11,276 nucleotides of DNA from an uncultured Aquincola sp. (GTDB lineage Bacteria; Pseudomonadota; Gammaproteobacteria; Burkholderiales; Burkholderiaceae), in assembly GCA_937883885.1 (NCBI GenBank), contig CAKZXL010000549.1:1-11276 (forward strand), in the 5' to 3' direction. This document shows, one piece after another, positions 7,314-11,276 of the stretch. The position numbers were made by a program, and so were the translations under genes. The notes under the pieces are model-generated. The model ran no database searches. It was not told where the DNA came from and saw nothing but the letters and a program-made list of their open reading frames with translations. Positions within the stretch are counted from its first letter, which is position 1; every line of letters starts with the position of its first letter.

Positions 7314-8150
7314 TCAGCCGCCCGGTCGGCGGGCGGCGGGCCGGCGCATGGGCAGTTGTTCGACCAGCACTTCGGCCAGGCGGCCGCCGTCCTGCTGCCA
7401 GAAGCCGGGTTCGGCCTGCTCGATGCGGGCGGCGGCATTGCGCATGTGGCTGGCGGCGGCGTCGCGGGCGGCGGCCGGGTCGCCGCGCTCGATGGCCTGC
7501 ACGATGCGCTCGTGCTCGCTCATCACGCTGTGCGCGAAGTCCACGCGCCGCGCTTCGTTGGCCCGCGTCACGCGGGTGGCGCCTTGCAGCAGCTGCGACA
7601 GGTAGTCGAGTGTGCGCACCAGGAACGGATTGCCCGCCGCTTCGCCGATGGCGCGGTGGAACAGCACGTCCTCGTCCACGCCGTCGCCGCCCGCGGCCAC
7701 GGCAGCGGCGATGGCCTGCATGCGCTCGCGCAGCAGCTGCACATGTGCCGGCGTGCGGCGCTCGGCGGCCAGCTGGGCCACTTCAGATTCGAGCGCGCGG
7801 CGCATCTCGATCATCTGCAGCACCGCCTCCTTGGACGCGGCCGTGACCGGGTCGAAACTCAAGGGCTCGATGGTGGCGGCGCGCACGTACATGCCGCTGC
7901 CCTGCCGCGAATCGACCAGGCCGCGCGACTTCAGGCGCGAGATGGCCTCACGCACCACGGTGCGGCTGACGCCGAACTGCTGCACCAGCACCGCCTCGGT
8001 CGGCAGCTTGTCGCCCGCCGCCAGCCGGCCGGCGCGGATCTCGGTTTCGAGCGCACTGGCCACCTGGTCGGCGAGCCCGGCACCGGGCTTGATTTCAGCG
8101 AAGGAGACCAAGATGGAAGGCCCGCGGCCGTCGAGTGGAAGGGCCGACAA
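7314..8150 (-). CDS. GntR-family transcriptional regulator, FadR subfamily (FCD domain)
   Basis: A DNA-binding regulator of up to 278 residues. The N-terminal winged helix-turn-helix runs about 25-90: LADQVASALETEIRAGRLAAGDKLPTE, then the recognition region FGVSRTVVREAISRLKSRGLV and the wing SRQGSGMYV. An FCD ligand domain follows (about 105-245) with the expected metal-site pattern: Asp161 and His165 (DEDVLFHRAI), His213 (SEHERIVQAI), His235 (ASHMRNAA). FCD regulators mostly respond to organic or sugar acids, which fits the tetronate operon about 2 kb downstream with a GntR-like operator. No ATG or GTG start fits. The reading frame opens after a TGA near 8172-8174, and only TTG at 8150 or TTG at 8111 (265 residues, MVSFAEIKPGAGLADQVA) are suitable. 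Neither has a clear Shine-Dalgarno. The shorter start leaves a more typical N-terminus. Function as GntR regulator is sure; the target is inferred. Confidence 0.9.
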   Translation of the reverse strand: MSALPLDGRGPSILVSFAEIKPGAGLADQVASALETEIRAGRLAAGDKLPTEAVLVQQFGVSRTVVREAISRLKSRGLVDSRQGSGMYVRAATIEPLSFDPVTAASKEAVLQMIEMRRALESEVAQLAAERRTPAHVQLLRERMQAIAAAVAAGGDGVDEDVLFHRAIGEAAGNPFLVRTLDYLSQLLQGATRVTRANEARRVDFAHSVMSEHERIVQAIERGDPAAARDAAASHMRNAAARIEQAEPGFWQQDGGRLAEVLVEQLPMRRPAARRPGG

Positions 8151-8215
8151 CTCTAACGCGGGCGGCGCTCTTCACCTGTCGTGTCGGCCGCAGACCTTTT
8201 GGCGCGCCCGCCGCT

Positions 8216-8622
8216 TCAGCGTGTCTGTTGGCCCAGACGGCGCAGCGCCAGCGGATGCTTGCCGCGCTGGTCGACGCCCAGCTTTTCGACCTGGCCGATC
8301 AGCGTTTCATCGATGGGTGAAATGCCGACGAAGCCGAGGATGTTGCGCTCCAGCGCCTTCAGGCTGTGGGCGCGGAAGTACCAGCGGTAGACCAGCGCCG
8401 GCATGCCCATGGTGATCACCAAACGCGCCCATCGGCCGGGCAGGAGTTTTTGCGGCATGGCCTGGGCCTGCATCGGGCCGATGGCAAAGCCTGACCTTGC
8501 GACTTGCTCGAGAAAGCCTTTGAGCAGCGCCGGCGGCATAGGCGTCGGCCAGTGCATGGCAGAAGTGCTCCGCCGTGTCCGGGTGGCCCTGGATGAGAAG
8601 GATGCGCTGGCCCTTGGCCCAT
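8216..8622 (-). pseudogene. Decayed NAD(P)H oxidoreductase (flavodoxin-fold, KefF/MdaB-like): frameshift plus internal deletion
   Basis: Two pieces of one NAD(P)H:quinone-type oxidoreductase sit in different frames. The first (about 8526-8618) reads AKGQRILLIQGHPDTAEHFCHALADAYAAGA, the beta-1 and FMN-binding loop of the family. An ATG at 8620-8622 lies one base out of frame: ATG, one G, then GCC AAG GGC. One extra G in a GGG run therefore separates the start from its gene. The second piece (8216 to about 8539) reads MPPALLKGFLEQVARSGFA, then ITMGMPALVYRWYFRAHSLKALERNILGFVGISP, the family's C-terminal half. The normal middle (about 70 residues, with the WAxHLVxVxPLWLGT region) is gone. The join falls in a short ATGCCG/CCGGCG homology where the N-piece (TATGCCGCCGGCG) and the expected C-piece (ATGCCGGCGCTG) look alike, suggesting slippage or recombination between short repeats. 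Intact relatives are about 190-200 residues, from memory. Confidence 0.82.
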
Positions 8623-8696
8623 GGTGGCAGCAGCGCACGATGCGCAGCTTGAGGGTGGTCGAGATGACAGTTGGGCACTGCTCTGGCGGGTGGTCG

Positions 8697-8725
8697 TTGA
8701 CACCGCAGGTGCGCGCTGATCAGAT
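8697..8725 (+). promoter_or_regulatory. Possible promoter of the orphan gene
   Basis: A perfect -35 hexamer TTGACA (8697-8702) is followed after 17 bases by TCAGAT (8720-8725), a poor -10 with three of six matches. The 8-bp palindrome CTGATCAG (8716-8723) overlaps the -10. The pair lies about 45 bases upstream of the start at 8771. Only the -35 is convincing. Confidence 0.3.
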
Positions 8726-8770
8726 GGCAGATGTCGGCTTGTTTCCCATCAGCCTTGCGGAGACTGAGAC

Positions 8771-9661
8771 ATGCCCAGCTACACCGAGGATTTCCAGCCT
8801 GCCAGGGGTGATGTGACGTACGGGATTTCGCCCGCCTGCAGCGCCTACCTGTCGCACTGGGAACAGACGTGGATCGCACGCTGCAACAGCGCCGACCAGG
8901 CGGAGGCCGACGCAGCCAAGCAGAACATCCAGGCGGCCATGGGCTTAGGCAAGACCAACCGGATGGATTGCTACAACAACTACTACGGCGTCTCGTCCAT
9001 CGGCGGCGTCAAGAAGGAAGCGAAAGCGATGAAGGCGTTCCAGGCCAAGGTGGCTACCGCGCCGAACGACCGCATGCGCGCTTATGCCGCCGGCATCCAG
9101 CAATCGCGTTTTTCGCCGGCCACGGTGTTCAATGAGGAAGAGCAGAAGCTGCAGGCCGAGGGCTACCAGCCGAACCACTTTGGCAGCGACAAGTTCTTCA
9201 AGAACTCGCACAAGAAGGAGCAGGCTCTGGCCCAGAACCGCAACTACCTGGCCATTCGTCGCGCTTGCAAGTTCGGCATCGGCCTGGTGGCCACCGATCC
9301 GCAGTTCCAGCACGCCAAGGTCCACTTCATCCTCGACGGTCTCGACATGGCGGAGGTGGCCAACAAGGCCACGCGAACGTCGGCGTCCGCCCTGGGCCCG
9401 GCCAAAGTGTCGGTGTCCATCACTGTCTCGGAGCTGCGCTACGTATTCCGCAACTGGGGTCGGCTTTCGGGCAAGGTCGTCCTGTACGTGAATCTGCTGC
9501 CTGTTGCTGCGCCGTGGGTGCAGGACTGGGGGCCGCTGAAGTGCGCAGGAGCTCTGCCGGACATCCGCGCACGCAAGGACCTGTGGGACGCCTATGGCGC
9601 GGCGCGCCTGAACAAGTACGGCGTCACCGACGTCGGGCAGATCATCAAGGCTCTGATCTGA
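8771..9661 (+). CDS. Orphan protein of unknown function, lower G+C than its neighbours
   Basis: A 296-residue protein I cannot assign. ATG 8771 has GGAGA (8759-8763) 7 bases upstream, and the frame is open and well coded throughout. No signal peptide or membrane segment is visible, so it is probably cytosolic. Residues 40-160 are polar and rich in Ala, Lys, Gln and Asn (for example DCYNNYYGVSS at 66-76 and FGSDKFFKNSHKKEQALAQNRNYLAIRR at 137-164). Residues 182-250 look like a compact beta-rich domain: AKVHFILDGLDMAEVANKA, SVSITVSELRYVFRNWGRLSGKVVLYVN, then AAPW. I vaguely recall similar HFxLDG, TxSELRxxxR and PPW segments in uncharacterised proteobacterial proteins, which I cannot confirm. 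Five cysteines (23, 38, 67, 166, 258) are spread out. Sample lines count 53-57% G+C against about 80% in a cobB line, suggesting later acquisition. It stands alone between a pseudogene and a riboswitch, with no partner gene to hint at function. Confidence 0.85.
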   Translation: MPSYTEDFQPARGDVTYGISPACSAYLSHWEQTWIARCNSADQAEADAAKQNIQAAMGLGKTNRMDCYNNYYGVSSIGGVKKEAKAMKAFQAKVATAPNDRMRAYAAGIQQSRFSPATVFNEEEQKLQAEGYQPNHFGSDKFFKNSHKKEQALAQNRNYLAIRRACKFGIGLVATDPQFQHAKVHFILDGLDMAEVANKATRTSASALGPAKVSVSITVSELRYVFRNWGRLSGKVVLYVNLLPVAAPWVQDWGPLKCAGALPDIRARKDLWDAYGAARLNKYGVTDVGQIIKALI

Positions 9662-9670
9662 GCACACGCT

Positions 9671-9698
9671 TTGAGCCTGGCGCTGACCCCGCTATAGT
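9671..9698 (+). promoter_or_regulatory. Promoter of the cobalamin riboswitch/cobB transcript
   Basis: TTGAGC (9671-9676, four of six to TTGACA) and TATAGT (9693-9698, five of six to TATAAT) are 16 bases apart. The expected start of transcription, near 9705, falls just at the beginning of the riboswitch P1 stem. It begins only 10 bases after the orphan gene's stop, and no terminator separates the two, so read-through from the orphan gene into the riboswitch is possible. Confidence 0.7.
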
Positions 9699-9705
9699 CC
9701 GCCCC

Positions 9706-9916
9706 GTTGGTGCTCGCACCGGCCATCCGGCTGGTGCAGTGAAACTGGGAATCAGGAAGCGACGTTCCAACGGAACGAAGCCAACCTGAGCTGCCCCCGC
9801 AACGGTAAGTGGATGGCGCGTGGCCACACGCGCCTGCTCGTGCAACACACCCACTGGGCCTGAACAGCCTGGGAAGGGCGCCCGAGACACATCCACCAGC
9901 CCGGAGACCGGCCAAC
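9706..9916 (+). promoter_or_regulatory. Cobalamin (AdoCbl) riboswitch
   Basis: This matches the B12 riboswitch consensus in order. GTTGG (9706-9710) can pair with CCAAC (9912-9916) as P1. The conserved GAAACTGGGAATC begins at 9741. The core GAGCTGCCCCCGCAACGGTAAG follows around 9788-9809. The segments CCACTGGG and CCTGGGAAGG fall at about 9851-9877. The B12 box AGCCCGGAGACCGGCC is at 9898-9913. The TCAGG/CCTGA stem of the core carries an extra 6-bp hairpin, CGTTCC (9763-9768) with GGAACG (9772-9777), a variable peripheral arm. Bound adenosylcobalamin is expected to shut off the downstream cobB operon. This accounts for most of the 353-base gap between the orphan gene and cobB. Confidence 0.95.
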
Positions 9917-9921
9917 AGGGT

Positions 9922-9994
9922 GGGTGCATCGTGCGCTGCAAGGCGCGCGGCGCAACCCGTGTCGGACACCTGCGGGGAGGCAGGCGGCCGGTGT
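9922..9994 (+). promoter_or_regulatory. Likely expression platform of the riboswitch
   Basis: Between the B12 box and cobB two hairpins are possible. One pairs GGGT (9922-9925) and TGCGC with GCGCA and ACCC (ending about 9958), with an asymmetric bulge. The second pairs ACACC (9966-9970) with GGTGT (9990-9994), or the overlapping CCTGC (9969-9973) with GCAGG (9980-9984), which would place GGGGAG in a 6-base loop. No U-run follows either, so a simple intrinsic terminator is unlikely. Masking of a ribosome site (GGGGAGG, 9974-9980) or a Rho-dependent mechanism is more plausible. The structures are hand-folded. Confidence 0.4.
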
Positions 9995-10014
9995 GATCGT
10001 TGTGTGCATCAACC

Positions 10015-11276
10015 ATGTTTACCATCCAGGAGCGCATTGCGCGCTGTCCTGCGATGCTCATTGCCGCGCCGGCTTCGGGGCAGGGCAAGACGAGCGTCAC
10101 TGCCGCCCTGGCGCGCCTGCACCGCCGGGCCGGCCGCCGCGTGCGGGTGTTCAAGACCGGGCCCGATTTCCTCGACCCCATGGTGCTGGCCCAGGCCAGC
10201 GGCCAGCCGGTGCAGCAGCTCGACCTGTGGATGGGCGGCGAGGGCCATTGCCGTGCGCTGCTGCATGAGGCCGCCAGCCAGGCCGACCTGATCCTGGTGG
10301 AAGGCGTGATGGGCCTGCACGACGGCGAGCCTTCCACCGCCGACCTGGCGCTGCGCTTCGGCCTGCCGGTGCTGGCCGTGATCGACGGCAGCGCGATGGC
10401 GCAGACCTTCGGGGCGCTGGCGCTGGGCCTGGCGCAGTACCGCCCCGGCCTGGCCTGGGCCGGCGTGCTGGCCAACCGCGTGGCGGGTGAAGGCCATGCC
10501 CGCATGTTGCGCGACAGCCTGCCGCCGCACCTGGCCTGGTGGGGCGCGCTGCCGCGCGACGAGGGCTTGAGCCTGCCCGAACGCCACCTGGGCCTGGTGC
10601 CCGCCGCCGAGCTGGCCGACCTGGCGCAGCGCATCGAGCGCGCTGCCGATGCGCTGGCCCGCCACGGCGATGGCGCCGGCCTGCTGCCGCCCGAGGTGGC
10701 CTTCGAGCCGCCGCTGCCCGACTTGTCCAGACAAGCCGGCGCGGCGCTGCAAGGCGTGCGCATCGCCATCGCGCGCGACGCGGCCTTCTGCTTCATTTAC
10801 GCCGCCAACCTGCAGGTGCTGCAGCAGGCGGGGGCGCAGCTCAGCTTCTTCTCGCCGCTGGCCGATGCGGCGCTGCCGCCCTGCGACGCGGTGTGGCTGC
10901 CCGGCGGCTACCCCGAGCTGCACCTGGACGCGCTGGCCGCCAACCTGCCGATGCAGCAGGCCTTGCGCGCCCACCAGGCCGAAGGCCGGCCGCTGCTGGC
11001 CGAATGCGGTGGCCTGCTCTACCTGCTGCAAGGCCTGACCGACGTGCAGGGCCGCCGCCAGCCCATGGCCGGCCTGCTGCCCGGCGAGGCGGTGATGCAA
11101 AGCCGGCTGGCCGCCATCGGGCTGCATGAAGCGGCCTTGCCCGAAGGCACGCTGCGCGGCCACAGCTTCCACTACTCGCGGCTGGAAACGCCGCTGGCGC
11201 CGTTCACCACCACCCGGCCTGCGCGCGCCGGCCGCACCGGTGAGGCGGTGTTCCGCCAGGGCCGGCTCACGGCCAG
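10015..11276 (+). CDS. cobB: Cobyrinate a,c-diamide synthase, 3' end outside window
   Basis: ATP- and glutamine-dependent amidation of the a and c carboxylates of cobyrinate in cobalamin synthesis (CobB/CbiA). The frame is open from ATG 10015 through 420 codons to the window edge; family members are slightly longer, so only the extreme C-terminus is missing. The N-terminal ATP domain has the P-loop-like APASGQGKTSVT (18-29, Lys25), KTGPDFLDP (47-55) and EGVMGLHDG (96-104). The C-terminal class I glutaminase-like domain has LPGGYPELH (295-303), the nucleophile in ECGGLLYL (Cys331) and GHSFHYS (382-388). The start fits the family N-terminus, but no Shine-Dalgarno stands before it; the nearest, GGGGAGG, is 34 bases away. 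The only other in-frame start is TTG 10000, bounded by a TGA at 9994. Being first after the B12 riboswitch, it probably heads a cobalamin operon repressed by its product. An anaerobic (cbiA) versus aerobic (cobB) name cannot be settled here. Confidence 0.94.
   Translation, partial: MFTIQERIARCPAMLIAAPASGQGKTSVTAALARLHRRAGRRVRVFKTGPDFLDPMVLAQASGQPVQQLDLWMGGEGHCRALLHEAASQADLILVEGVMGLHDGEPSTADLALRFGLPVLAVIDGSAMAQTFGALALGLAQYRPGLAWAGVLANRVAGEGHARMLRDSLPPHLAWWGALPRDEGLSLPERHLGLVPAAELADLAQRIERAADALARHGDGAGLLPPEVAFEPPLPDLSRQAGAALQGVRIAIARDAAFCFIYAANLQVLQQAGAQLSFFSPLADAALPPCDAVWLPGGYPELHLDALAANLPMQQALRAHQAEGRPLLAECGGLLYLLQGLTDVQGRRQPMAGLLPGEAVMQSRLAAIGLHEAALPEGTLRGHSFHYSRLETPLAPFTTTRPARAGRTGEAVFRQGRLTA

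Noticed and set aside
5267..7846. 859-residue plus-strand open frame
   Set aside because: It lies opposite the nucleotidase and GntR genes, is packed with His, Arg, Gly and Ala, and has no family motif. Long antisense frames are expected at this G+C content.
8307..8879. 190-residue minus-strand open frame as an intact gene
   Set aside because: Only about 30 residues match the oxidoreductase. The N-terminal part is antisense to the orphan gene and the C-terminal part is out of frame with the real family sequence.
9662..9705. Terminator between the orphan gene and the riboswitch
   Set aside because: Only 44 bases, no stable hairpin with T-run seen; the segment is instead the riboswitch promoter.
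9924..10268. 114-residue open frame overlapping the cobB start
   Set aside because: It runs through the expression platform into cobB in another frame with no family features; kept only as a possible short upstream frame in the riboswitch finding.
10009..11172. 387-residue minus-strand open frame opposite cobB
   Set aside because: Gln/Gly/His-rich shadow; the plus strand has all CobB motifs.

Overview
The window is very G+C-rich; a hand-counted cobB line is about 80% G+C. Its gene families suggest a beta-proteobacterium, probably Burkholderiales (Rubrivivax/Leptothrix/Roseateles-like). The taxonomy is inferred from gene content and composition, not proven.

Left part (1-5278, all on the minus strand): one tightly packed catabolic operon, transcribed right to left. 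Its order is a GntP-family sugar-acid permease, L-threonate 2-dehydrogenase (ltnD), 3-oxo-tetronate kinase (otnK), 3-oxo-tetronate-4-phosphate decarboxylase (otnC), then a secreted MetX-like alpha/beta hydrolase cut by the window edge. ltnD/otnK and otnK/otnC overlap by 1-4 bases. The genes fit import of a four-carbon sugar acid (L-threonate or a related tetronate), oxidation, phosphorylation and decarboxylation to dihydroxyacetone phosphate. The isomerase otnI, usually part of this pathway, is not in the window. A GntR-type pseudo-palindrome overlapping a -10-like hexamer lies just upstream of the permease.

Middle (5279-8150, minus strand): a large lipoprotein 5'-nucleotidase/metallophosphatase, preceded by a FadR-type (FCD) GntR regulator that probably controls the tetronate operon. 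G+C-rich hairpins separate the nucleotidase from the permease promoter.

Right-middle (8216-9661): a decayed NAD(P)H oxidoreductase (flavodoxin-fold) pseudogene on the minus strand. It has a one-base frameshift right after its start and a large internal deletion. A divergent, clearly less G+C-rich orphan gene of unknown function follows on the plus strand. This is the accessory-looking part of the window.

Right end (9671-11276, plus strand): a good promoter, a cobalamin riboswitch, then cobB (cobyrinate a,c-diamide synthase), open at the window edge. This is probably the first gene of a B12-repressed cobalamin operon.

I did not find a clear new multi-gene system, CRISPR array, IS element, tRNA or rRNA. 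The best leads are the orphan gene at 8771, the OtnC with altered active-site residues, the decayed oxidoreductase, and the tetronate operon that lacks otnI and carries a secreted hydrolase.
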